Notes under the pieces: model-generated
What the model was told of the DNA's origin: nothing
The model's database searches: none
Seen by the model: only the letters and a program-made list of their open reading frames with translations
In this document: one piece after another, positions 46,455 to 57,756 of the stretch
Layout: every line of letters begins with the position of its first letter
Numbering within the stretch: the first letter of the stretch is position 1
Program-made: the position numbers and the translations under genes
Assembly (NCBI RefSeq): GCF_037975245.1
Contig: NC_092579.1
Coordinates: 6,571,001 to 6,635,000, forward strand
Source of the DNA: Apostichopus japonicus
Taxonomy: Eukaryota > Echinodermata > Holothuroidea > Aspidochirotida > Stichopodidae
Reading direction: 5' to 3'
DNA length: 64,000 nt

Positions 46455-47429
46455 TATTTGTCTGTCTTTCAATCTGTTTTTGTCACCGAAAACCTATTAG
46501 AAACAGGGAAACATTGTCCACAAGATTCTCAAAACATAAACCCACAGTACGGACCTAAACTAGGCATTACTGCTAACTTGGGAACGCCATCCACACAAAA
46601 TACGCCGTTCCTTCCCAAAAGAAACTTCTCATTTGGAAACAGCCAACCAAAAACCGAATCCCATGAAACGGAAAGTAGCATCATTCACATTTATGAATTA
46701 TCTGACGTTGAACAGCGTGACGAAATCGTGACGTCATCGAATAAACCGAAAGAGTCCTGTACAAATACCAATGAAGATTCAACTGCAGAATGTCACTCAT
46801 ATGAACGTTGCATAAAGGAAACATCATTACACCCTAACAAACAACTGAAAGACGTAAATTTTGAAAACACTCTTTCTAATAAGGCGATGCACGACTTTTT
46901 CAATAAGCAAAACACAATTGTAGAAATACACCCTGTCCAGGAATCACAAGAACCTCCTTCTTATGAACATACTCTAAAGAAGACGCCCTCCAAGTCTAAT
47001 AACGAAACAGTAACTACATTCAATGACGCACATGTCTATCAACATACTATTGTCCAGACGTCTTCTTCTGATACTGAACTAAAACCTAGTGATATCCATA
47101 CAGAGTTTGACAGACTAGTTACTAGCTGCGGTGAACCAAAGGTCGCACATATATATGAATATAACATCATGAAGACGTCTTCCTCCGATACTGAGTTGAA
47201 ATCTGCTGACATCCATAGAGAGTATGACAAACCAGCAACTAGATTGAGTGAACCAAAGGACGCAAATGTCTATGACCATACAATTATCAAGACGTCTTCC
47301 TCTGATACCGAAGTGAAACTTAGCGGCATTGATCGAGAGTTTGACAAACCAGTAACTAGCTTGAGTGAACCACAGGACACACATTTCTATGAATATACCA
47401 TTATGAAGAAGTCTTCCTCTGAAAACTGA
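46455..47429 (+). pseudogene. Class II cytoplasmic tail of LRR5, downstream of the stop
   Basis: This is in the same frame as the LRR5 ectodomain and open throughout: a segment shared with LRR6 (CPQDSQNINPQYGPK), the YELSDVEQRDEIVTSS block and about four 39-residue repeats ending KKSSSEN. It lacks the RRRSS-containing insert of LRR6. There is no suitable start codon of its own. Long retention of the frame suggests either that the upstream interruption is recent or a sequencing error, or that read-through or splicing still uses this tail. Confidence 0.7.
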
Positions 47430-47790
47430 ACTGAAACCTATACTATCAATAGGAAAGTCATGAACACGGTCACTAGCTTGGGTTTATCAGATCTAGAAGA
47501 CATATACTTGAACATACAATTTTATATATATATATATTTATATATATGTTTACATATATGTTTATACATTGCATAAGGTAATAGAACGTATAGGACAACA
47601 TTTGTAATTTTGTTTATAAATTGCGGTCTTACATGTGTGCCACCTGTCTGGTAAAGAGATTGCTACTTTGTGCTGTCATAATATCATTAATTAATATCAT
47701 ATTTACTAATACCCCTGTTTTTAGCCACGGCCAATACTCCTATGGATCGCATTTATATGTATAGTGGCTCAACGAATCCAAATTACTTTG

Positions 47791-47796
47791 AATAAA
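47791..47796 (+). terminator. Poly(A) signal of LRR5 (AATAAA)
   Basis: This is in the conserved class II 3' block, about 360 bases after the tail stop. Confidence 0.55.
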
Positions 47797-49469
47797 AAGG
47801 GTTGATATATATTTCTCAGGATAAACGCATGAACTAGTAGTTGTCCTAATGAACCAATCGTGAACTGAGACTGAAGTCTGGTGTATTGAGATAACTGTAA
47901 ATGCGATGGAAGTAAATACGTCTGCCGTGAAATTCACGCCTTGATAAAATGCAGCATCTCACTATAGGAAGACTTTATGTTCTGAAAATGAAGGAACAAG
48001 AAAGAACGTAAAGATCAGTAATCAATTTTCGTTAGAGTTAGAGGAGTCTCACTGAATATGTATATAGCACACCTATTAGGCTCGGACTTGGATGGACACA
48101 AATGAATCTCAAATAGATGTGTCCATTCAACACATATATATGCCATGTAGGTCTCAAGAAGTTCCCGTGTTGGTCCGAACTGAATAATAAATATAGAAAT
48201 GAAAAGATTTTCATGTCAACGAGTCTTTTTTCAAGGCTGGAGAGCTACTCTAATCTGTGTTAATATGCTGGCTACATGGCTTCTTTAAGATTACCAACCC
48301 ATACCTACGGCTCTAATATATTTCTTTGAAGAGCGACCTCATTTCCAATAATATGAATTATTGTCCCATTTTACAACTAGACAATAAACAAATGTAAATT
48401 TTTGTCGAAAATGACATTGTCGTGTCTTAGCACTTCTTGACGATGGTGTATTCCTTTAGTATATGAAAAGTGACTAAAATTCAGATCAAACATGCCGTCC
48501 ATTAAAGGTCTAATGATACACTCGTAATTATATTGATTAACTTACGTAACACCTATACAAACCTTCGCTGTAAGTGCCTTTTCAGTTAGATTAACAGACT
48601 GCGGCCCAACTATCATTTATGGGCGGGATGGGTGAGGATCGGGGGGTTGTTGGGGGATGGGTGGGGCTATGATGCTACGTCGTCTATAGAGATTCCTAAG
48701 GGCAGTGTTACCCCTTTGTTAGTAAAAAGAGGGGTGGTTAAATGCAAAATTGGGCTATATTTGGTGGGTTATGAACAATATTGGAGACTGTTTAACTGTT
48801 TACACTAGCAGTGTTTTTAATCTGTCTGTACAGATGAGCTCCTACTCACAACCCTTTGATTTTATTCTGGGGTAGGGGCTGAAGGATACGCCCCTGTGGA
48901 GAGATAATACAGACTGACGGATTGCTATTGATTGCATAACAAGTGGAAATACTGGTAGAGATTTTGTCACACTAGCCAAAATGCAGGCTGTGTGTATCTT
49001 ATTAACAGCAAGTCCAGATATAACGTCAATATTCAATATATATTCTATAATAAGTTAAACTTTCTTAGTTGGTTAGTTACTTTATGTATTGAATGGCATC
49101 AATCAAACAGTAGCTTAAAAATATCATTGTTTAACAGAATAGTTTGTAATAAATATATCGGTAGTTATCAAGATGTATTTTGTAATGTTTAGTCAACGAC
49201 TTCTTACCTCAGAAATAGTTCCTGTACAGTTACCAAGACGTAATCAATTTGATAATATGACTGAAAAGAAATACTTCTGCATGGACATCCGATTCTTTAT
49301 GGCCCAGTTAAAACTGTTAAATGTGAGAAACCGTTATTCAATTTAAACCGACATATGTTAGTAATACAGTAAGATGTGATGAACCATTAACAGTTACAAA
49401 TGTCCGTATGTTTCACTGGTAAGTATACCCAGTTAAGATGCTACAATTTGCAGATTTTAAGCATTTGCA
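47797..49469. other. 3' flank of LRR5 and start of the LRR6 upstream region
   Basis: Closely matched by 60475-62170 after LRR6. No gene is seen. It contains a G-quadruplex-type run (listed separately) and ends at the TTAA insertion site of a DNA transposon. Confidence 0.55.
48621..48666 (+). other. G-quadruplex-forming motif
   Basis: Five or more runs of at least three G with short loops (GGGCGGGATGGG ... GGGGGGTTGTTGGGGG ... GGGTGGGG). The matching segment after LRR6 (61329-61374) keeps the G-runs despite loop changes. Confidence 0.6.
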
Positions 49470-50630
49470 TTAAAGCAGCATTTTGCGTTGATTCTCGAGA
49501 TTTTCCAATACTATATACTATATCCGATACTATACCAATGACGTAAATTAAGCTGACTGTAAAGTTTCAACTCAAACTATTCCCGAAAAGTGCAAAAATA
49601 TGACATTTTCTGGTTTTCGTATTTTGAATCTTTGACTTCGAGAGACTCCTCCCACATAAAGGAACCTTGTGAATATGTATAACGGAAAAGGTACTTTGAA
49701 TAGCAAGGTAAACAGTAAACAAAAATCAGCTGAGGAGATGTACGTATTGCGCGAAGGGACACTTACGGCATATCTCATTGCATACGATGCCCTAAAAACC
49801 CAAGAAAATTCGTCGCTCCGCGAAAGTAAAACCAGCTTTGTAGCAAGGATACATAAGAGAGAAAGTCATTGAACCAGCAAGAACTCGATCGGTACGTAAC
49901 ATTCTCTAGAACGATATTGTATCACTCTACGCGGTGTTACATAGGCTAGTTACTGTAGTACAATCAGACCTATTAGTGTGTGACTTACACTGGTTAGGCC
50001 TGAATAACGTTATGACCACGCTGTGAATTTTGCACTAAAAGCAATGTAGCTACGAGTGTATCGCAATGGGGGCCTTTTTTCCGGATCTCTTGAAAAACGT
50101 TAGCTTCCTCCTCTTACAACATGGGAGAAAATATCGTTTTTCAAGAGATGAAAGTAACGTTTCTCATAAGGGAATGCAATAAGGCATACTGGCTAGGCCA
50201 TGTGGAGATTTAAGTAGTGCTTTGTAGCAAGTGCTTTGCAAAACTGTAGTAATTGCAATTGATGATTTAGGCGAATTTTATGATTATGTGTGAGTGTAGT
50301 AAGTAACCTTTTTTTTAAGTTTCATTCAACAAGCATATTAGTTTCCTAACCTGAATGCGATACTTTACTACCTTGATGTAGAGGAGGAAAGTAACGTATT
50401 TAGTAGAGGAAACTAAAATTTTCAGGGGAGGAACTAACTGGTCGGGAAACTGAAACCTAGGGCAACATGCAATGTCTGCTGTTCTATAAATTTTATAGTA
50501 AAGTGTACAATCATTCCATTAAAGTGATAAATAGCATCTAGTCATATGTCACCAGTAAATGAGAGCAATACATTTTAGCAGCGGATCCAAAGACATGTTT
50601 ATAATTTGAAACCTTTTGCTACCTTCTTAG

Positions 50631-51364
50631 CAACCATCTGGTGATGAAACACCAAGGAGGGCTGGCAGAAGTAGAGGACGGAGAGGTTAGCTCCTGGGTA
50701 ACACCAGAAAACGGGACAACCCGGCTAACAGCAGCTGCAGCTAGGAGGCAGGTAGAAGAACGCCAACAGGAGTGAATGGGAAATATAAGGGTACGTTTCA
50801 ATATGCAAAATTGTGGGATCTGCAAAGTAATAGCTGGTAATTCTTTAAACAGTTAAACTCAGTGTAATAACAGAATGGCTTGCTCAATTAAAGAATACTA
50901 CCAACATAAGTAGCTGGCTAGATTGTCATACTGAAAATAGTTATTTTTAAGTGACATCAATTTCCAAAGGGTTATATTTGCTAATCCTTTTTGGAAGCAA
51001 AACACTGTTTGTCTGAAAGCAAGTTTTGAAAAACAGAGCACTTCGTAGTACTTGGTGTAGTGTTCAAACAATATATTTTATGTCTATCTTCATATATCAC
51101 ATGTTTATTAAACACCCAAAGCAACACAATCAATAAATGCTGTCTATCATCAAAAGCAATGATATTATTACTTAAGCAAAATAAATGATACTCTTTTTTC
51201 TTCACTTTTCTTCTTAGGCAATGGTTGGTAATGTAGATGTTCAACAGCCTCGACAACTGGTAATGCAACTGCTTGAAACCCATCCGGCACTCTTTTTGGA
51301 TATATGTACACACAACATCTCAAGAAGTGAAAGTTGCTTGAATTCAAACTTGGTATATTGGTAG
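50631..51364 (+). other. Two candidate + strand exons inside the TTAA element
   Basis: An acceptor (CTACCTTCTTAG) opens 50631-50751 (NHLVMKHQGGLAEVEDGEV onward to AAAARRQ), with a possible donor GCAG|GTAGAA. A very good acceptor (CTTCACTTTTCTTCTTAG) opens 51218-51364, which continues in phase as AMVGNVDVQQPRQLVMQLLE then THPALFLDI, and runs into the minisatellite before stopping. The RQLVMQLLETHPALFLDI helix recalls segments preceding zinc-binding modules in transposon-linked proteins, but I cannot name the family. It could be an element gene cut short by the minisatellite. Confidence 0.3.
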
Positions 51365-51905
51365 TCTTTGAAGAGTAGATGATTCTTATTGTTTTGCATC
51401 AAGTTTAAAGGTCATTTGAGGTCAACATTTGAAATCTGTGTAAAACCAGTATCTCAAGAAGTGCTAGTTGGTTTGACATCCAACTTGCTATGTAGATAGC
51501 ACTTGGTAAGTAGATGAACCCTATTATTTTTCATGGAGGTTAAAGGTCATTTTAGGTCAAGCGATGTTCAACTCTTGAAAACTTATAAACAATATCAAGA
51601 AGTGAAAGTTGGTTGAACTTCAAACTAGCTATATAGGTGGCCCTTGGTGAGAAAGTAAAACATTTTGTTAACCATGAAGGTCATTTTGAGGACAATAGTT
51701 CATATCCCAAGAAGTGAAAGTTGGTTTCATGGCAAATGTTGATAACACTCGGTGGGTATATAATCCCATTGTTATGCTTATGGCCATTAGTGCTAATGCC
51801 ATATCTCAAGAAGAGAAGTTGGTTAACTGTTACATATGTAGCCCCTGGAGAGTAATTGATTGCTATTGTTTTCCCTAGGTCAAAGTGATCTTGGGTCAAA
51901 GATAT
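51316..51905. repeat. Degenerate minisatellite with about five copies (95-141 bp spacing)
   Basis: Copies begin at about 51316, 51449, 51590, 51703 and 51798 with the consensus ATCTCAAGAAGTGAAAGTTGG. Two copies contain direct AGGTCA half-sites separated by four bases (51409-51424 and 51544-51559); later copies are eroded. Confidence 0.8.
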
Positions 51906-52636
51906 TCTCTATTTCCTTGACTTAATCATTCATTTGTATTCAGTTCTTTATTTCTTGATCAGTTGTATTCCTTGCCAAATATAGACTTGTTTTCACTATC
52001 ATCTAAGATTATAGACATGTTATTAGTATTACATTTGCTTTTTGTGAAAGACGTGATCATGGTTTTCCTCTATTTTTCTGTGTTCCTTAACTTTACCATT
52101 CAGGGCTTTGAATAAACACACAGTTTCTTTCACTGCTGTTCTTACTTCAATCTGAAAATCTTCCAATTTAATGTGCTAATTTATTCTGAAACATGGACAT
52201 TAATAAGTTTCAATACACATAACAAGTTCAATTAAGTGTTCATTTTTTATTGATGAATGTGCTTAGAATAAGTCTGCTGATCTTTACAACAACAAAAATT
52301 GAAAAAAAAGGAATAGTTCTTCGAGTCCAAACCTGATTCTAAACTAGTACATGCATTATGTTTTAGATCAATTGGCATGACTGATGACTATGAGAAAAGA
52401 AGCCAAAGTTGTAGGAGACATGCAGGTTGCAATCAGTCCAACCTCCCCACCCCCAAATAATATTACTTGCTGAAGCGAGGAAGATTAATAGATTTGACTT
52501 ATTACAAAGTAGAACTAGGCCCCATGCTGCTCTGATGGCTTGCAACAAGCTGTGCAACAACTCCATCCCACCCCCACCCCCCCCCCAAAAAATGATATCA
52601 CTTGCTGATGCAAGGAAGACTTATAGATTTGACTCA

Positions 52637-53846
52637 TTACAACAGTAGAACTTGGTCCCATCCTGCTATGATGGCTTGCAAGAAGCTGTAAAACTGATGG
52701 AGGTTGGCTCGGGCAAATTGTACCAGAGATGTGCCTTGGGTCATCCTCAGCAAGAACAACACGACAACACGTCCTAGTTGGGAATTGTCATCATCAAGCC
52801 TCCGTCCAAATATGTCCTTCATCAGTTGCGGAATGTACTTGTAACGATTCTTTTCCATAACAGGAACACAGGTCCATCTGCCTGCAGACTTTGAGAAATT
52901 TCTTGTAAACCTGAAAGTAGAATCACAAAAATAAACTATCACTCAGGGAGGAAAGTACTGTTTCTCAGGGGAGGAATTCAAGCAAGAAGACATTTGGCTA
53001 GGCTACGTAGAAAGAGTTAGGTACTGAAGTAACTGTAATTTTTGATTTAGGAGAGAAAATAACGATTTCAATCAAAGAAACATTTTTCAAGGGAGGCAAA
53101 TTGGCTAGGCTATATGGGAAGAGATATTTGTAGAAAAGGTAGAAATGAAAAGAAATTCCTACAGCTATTCCACTTAGGCCCTAGGCCTACTAAATTTCTT
53201 CTTTCCACATAGCCTAGCCAATATGCTTTCATCAGCTTCCTCCCTGGAAAAACGATAATTTCCTCCCCATGATTGAGGAGGTACAGAGGTAAGAAACGTT
53301 TTTAGGGGAAGGAAACAAACATTATTTAGGGCATGAAACTAACGGGAACCGCCAAAACGTAGGCCTCGTGATTTCGGCTACTGCATATGCAATCACTGCC
53401 ATCATAGCCCATGCCTTGTAAAGTCTAGTGTAAAGTATCTATGAGTCGGCGTGAACGTTAGTTAGCACTGTATCAAGAACAAAAACTTGTTGCAAGTTGA
53501 TAAGACTATGACTGTGAAGAAAGAGTAAGAAAAGTAAGAGCGTTTAGCCTAACTGGCCTTGGTTGTGCTAGTAAATAATAGGCTAAGTACACTATACTAG
53601 TAGTACTATAGACTTAGTATAGGCCCCTATACTGGCCTAGGCTAAACTAGATACTGTAGTAATAATAGTGGAGGCAGAGGTTCGGTCTCAGTTTCTCTCA
53701 CCGATAATGAGAAGTAACGTTAAATCATGTAAACAAAAATGGTAACGAACAATTCTATCCTTTGCTTACCTGTCGAGTAGAAGTCGAGTGACTTCTGAAT
53801 CACTTTCAGATGTAAATTCCTCTTCACTTCGCTCCATCTTTCCCAT
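52637..53846 (-). CDS. Possible two-exon Bcl-2-like gene inside the TTAA element (116 aa)
   Basis: On the - strand, exon 1 (53846-53770) starts MGKMERSEEEFTSESD and ends at CGACAG|GTAAGC. Exon 2 (52910-52637) follows CTACTTTCAG and joins in phase, making an arginine codon at the junction. Exon 2 contains YKYIPQLMKDIF, then SQLGRVVVLFLLR, which resembles a BH1 motif (NWGRVVALF) without its Trp, and ends AGWDQVLLL, which resembles BH2 (GGWDxF). Exon 1 has an amphipathic EVTRLLLDRFTRNF segment. A BH3 region and a C-terminal anchor are not seen, and the chain is shorter than usual Bcl-2 proteins. If correct, it could be a captured host gene fragment or an anti-death accessory gene. The similarity is weak and by eye. 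Confidence 0.35.
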
Positions 53847-54144
53847 TGATTGAGGGATTACCATGCCAATGACTCTATTTTAAGCTCCACGTCATACATA
53901 AACATCTTCACTGATTGGTTGAATTTGAATAGGCGGTTTGTAGAGCTGCATGTGATAAATACTAATGTCGATTGTGTCTGGGAGACACAATTCTCAGAAT
54001 CATATAATATCCTTAATTACTTGCTAGTTAACGTTCGATGTGGGGAAAAAAGTATGAGAAAGTCTTAGTTTTGTCTTTTGTGATCGTATTATGATAAAAA
54101 CTCGATAGACACGGAAAAAATCTGGACAAACGCAAAATGCTGCT

Positions 54145-57100
54145 TTAAAGCGTGATCCGGATTCTGTTAAAATGTGTACGAAATCTTCAGTAGTGCGGTA
54201 AGTCCAGTCCATCGTTATGTATAGGTTTTTCCATATAATTCCTTCTCAGTAGGAACTGGTCGAAAGTGTAACACTTGCTAAGAAATTATAACACACATCG
54301 GTTTCCCTTAATTAACGTTTACTACCTTTAACCAGTTTTAACTGATAAAGCAGCGAGGATCGGTTAGCATGGATTGAACTTCAACATTAAACTATATAGC
54401 TATCAATCGAAAGGGAACTTTCAAGATGTTTCGTAGGCTACATAATATTACATTAAGTTCAATACAGGAAACGATATGTTTCTGCAACAACTGCTGGAAG
54501 CCTAGAATGGAATAAACAAATCAGGGATAGGTCAAAGGGTACATAATTGGCACCTGCTTTTATTTTTCCACTCAGTTATACAAGTGTCTCCATTGTGAAT
54601 CATTATGATTATATTTACTAAGACAGTAAAATGGTTTACTATATAAATTTTGTATATTCTTCTATATCTCTTAATAAGCTGAGTTGATTGACACGAGGAG
54701 TAGTTCTACTTACATAATGCAATCGCTTTCAACTTCACGCATACGTTAGATATTTTACTTTCGTTTTAACCAGTTGTTCTTCCTGATTTATGCTAGGTTC
54801 GATACATATGTACATCCATTGTTCATATAGCCTATAGCGACAAATCTTATGTATACATAAACATGTACAGAGACAGCTTGACGGCCAACAACTCTCAAAT
54901 TAGCAATGTGTAGTTATTGCTACGGGTTTTGTTAAACCTTATCACTCCATACTGCGAATGAGTATTTTATGAACGGAATTGCAAATTTCTACTAAACGGG
55001 TTTTCATCTTTATGATAACAGTCGTCCGGCGGGCAAGAGTTACTCCTAACTGTCATAGAAGATAACCAACGGTAAGATGACATGAAATATTTTATGTTGA
55101 ACTATTTTGGCTGCATTTGTATGTGCATCTGTCTGATTGTTTGTAGGTATGTTACTACATTTGATTGTAAAATTATTCCTTTAAGCTAAATTTATATACC
55201 TTTATAGTGCGCTTTAAGCTGATAAGCAGAAAACAAGAACTCCAATTGAAAAGTATTTTAACTGTGATACAGTACATATATCAAGCGCACGTAGATTGTA
55301 GGGAATTAATATTACCAAAAATTTTAATTTCAAAGGAAACTGTGTATATGTTATCCATAATGTGATCAATCCGGAGAACTGACTATAATCTATTGCTTAT
55401 CAACAAAATAATCATCACTCTAGAACCTTGCAATGTATGTAATAAAATGTTAAAATTCGATCAATATGATCTGTGTGAGCACGGTAACATTTTCTAACGT
55501 TGGATCAATAGAGGTTCGTCATAACGCCCACTACTTAATGACCCCATTCCCCTCCCCCCTCACTCATAGAACATGGGCAACCCGTTCACACACAGCTGCT
55601 TAAAAGTTAAGAAGCAACAAGACCAGTCTGATCTTTTCGTTGGTAGCTATCATGCTTTAATGCTTTACTTCTAGCACTACACCTATATAATAAAGTCTTG
55701 CAAAAAATATTCGATTCATTGAAGAGAGCCCCTGGTGTTTGAGCTTGTCATACATTTGACCTTTACTTTTTCTGCTACTCTCTTTCATAGAGGTGGCATT
55801 TAAAAATGCTATCGACAAAAGTATAAGGTTTTGATATTAACCCATACTTATAGTATTTACACGAGTTTTACTGCTCACTTTATAGTATAAAGGAAAAATT
55901 ATGCACAGACAAGCAGGTAAAAAAAAAATCTCACCTCCAATTGGGACTATTATATAAGAAAGCTACAAAGAAAACCCTTTTCAACCAGGACATCTCACTA
56001 ACAGAGAAAATTGTTATTAGCTGTTTGTTATCACAATCTCGTGTACAAGATGGTAGATATGTTTGAATGTCTTCTTTAATTATATAAGTGTAATTAGTCC
56101 CTGACGCATTGTCTGCTATTGAACAGTTAATGAGATCTGCGACGTTTCCTGACATAACATTTAAAATAAAGTCATGTTGTTGTCCAATTCTTCAGTTGTG
56201 GAGCAAACTGTTGAATTTGTAGTTTCATTATACATGTATAGTTGATCTGCGGATCTAAACGGAGGTACTATGCCTACGACAGCTTCATAACCATAACATT
56301 TAATGGCGATATAAATCATAAAGGAATGACTGGAAACGAAACGGACATTTTTGTCGTTTCAATTCCATGTTTATACTTATTAAGTAATAGTGTAGAGACA
56401 CCTTCTTTGTCTAACAAACTTGATGTTTCATGGCTTCATTCCAACCATGCAGATTCAATAATAAAATGAAGTTTGTAGGCAAATTAAAACAATTACAATT
56501 AAGTAATAAAGTCAGCACAAACTTTTATATGCAAAGTTAGCTAGGCTAAACTGCATTGCTATGAAAGTGTGGTAGGTTTAAATTAATGTGGTAATACTTA
56601 TGTCGAGAATATATGTATATGTATTTACATCAGAAGTAGGTTTTATTCATAAATAATAATTTGCTTTATTGTTCAAATGTGTTTTGAAGCAATAATAACC
56701 ATATATCTGCTTCAAGTGGTTTTATTGATCGTTTTATCAGTCATTTCACCTTAAACATTTATATAAAGCAACGTGAAGAAGACCCAAGGAAGTCTCCGTG
56801 TATTCGTTGTGCGTAGGCAGGTGCAATGGTTATCATTATTGTTGACCGAAATTAAAAAGAGATGAGTTTGTAATTCTCTCGATCATTTGAAGAGTGAGAA
56901 TTTCAACACTCTAAAAATGACATTTGACATGATTTTTTTTCCTATTTACCCTCAGAGGTGTTTCTATATGTTGCATATAAAATATTTCTAAAATGAAACT
57001 CCCACTTGACTGTGGTTATATAACAGGAAAATGTAAACGTTCACCTTGAAAGGATTAATACAACGGAAACTTCTTTTACTTCCTTGTATAGCACTATGTA

Positions 57101-57432
57101 CAGTAGCAAAAGGATATCCTACAGACATGTCTACTAAAGTTCAGCAGTACGTATACTGCCTAATCTCGATTCAGAATTGCTTTTCCCTTATTACCAAATT
57201 GACTAAAAACAACGCATTGGCAACCACACACTGAGATATTTAAACTATACTATTATAATTTTCATTGGACAAAACAGCTACAATGTTGACAATGTAGTGT
57301 TGTTTTGAACATGATTGGTCATTTGTTGACTTTCCTGCATATTGAGGGGAATGGCTGATGACTTTTCAAAATCTTGCATGTGGAACGACGTATTTTATGT
57401 CATTTTAATCCTTCCAAAGTTTGGATATCTGT
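54145..57432. other. Upstream region of LRR6, no gene
   Basis: This aligns with 41250-44894 (without the hAT element) and with 62170-64000. No supported coding gene is seen. Confidence 0.55.
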
Positions 57433-57468
57433 TATATACGTTATCCATTAGATGATGTGTATCAGTCT
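57433..57468 (+). promoter_or_regulatory. TATA-initiator core promoter of LRR6
   Basis: TATATA is at 57433-57438 and TCAGTC at 57462-57467, with +1 A at 57464 and the same 31-base spacing as the other class II genes. Confidence 0.6.
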
Positions 57469-57615
57469 AAATACTCATTGGACTTATGAATGTCAATTAC
57501 AATGTTGCAACTAGATTGATCTCTTAATCAGACTGAGGTGTCTCCAGTGTTGAATACTAAATGAAATAAAGCTTTCAAAGTGAACAGCACAATAGGCATC
57601 TCCTGTGTACATAAG
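57464..57615 (+). other. Predicted non-coding first exon of LRR6 with uORF
   Basis: The uORF at 57486-57527 encodes MNVNYNVATRLIS. The donor ATAAG|GTGAGT is the best of the family; the intron is 57616-57754. The second upstream ATG seen in LRR2 is ATA here. Confidence 0.5.
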
Positions 57616-57756
57616 GTGAGTACAATTACTTTGAAATGGTTAACGCATTAGTATATAGTTAAAGTTTGTTCATACGAAAGTATGCATTCGTTTGTCTCGT
57701 CAAGTTAGTAACTGCTCAGTGAAGTATGTAATTTTTCTTCCGATTTCTCTACAGCT

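Larger units (their letters stand above)
49474..54144. mobile_element. DNA transposon with TTAA target duplication, 4671 bp
   Basis: The ends are inverted repeats AGCAGCATTTTGCGTT, flanked by TTAA on both sides (49470-49473, 54145-54148). The uninterrupted site (GCATTAAAGCGTGATCC) exists at about 41255 and 62175. TTAA duplications are typical of piggyBac, Kolobok and Sola3 elements; no transposase was recognised, so the superfamily is open. Inside are a possible two-exon - strand gene, + strand exon candidates, a minisatellite (51316-51905), a duplicated segment of about 155 bp (52430-52570 and 52590-52700) and subterminal motifs of the GGCTAGGCTATGTGGA type in both orientations. The element is present only upstream of LRR6. 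Confidence 0.85.
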
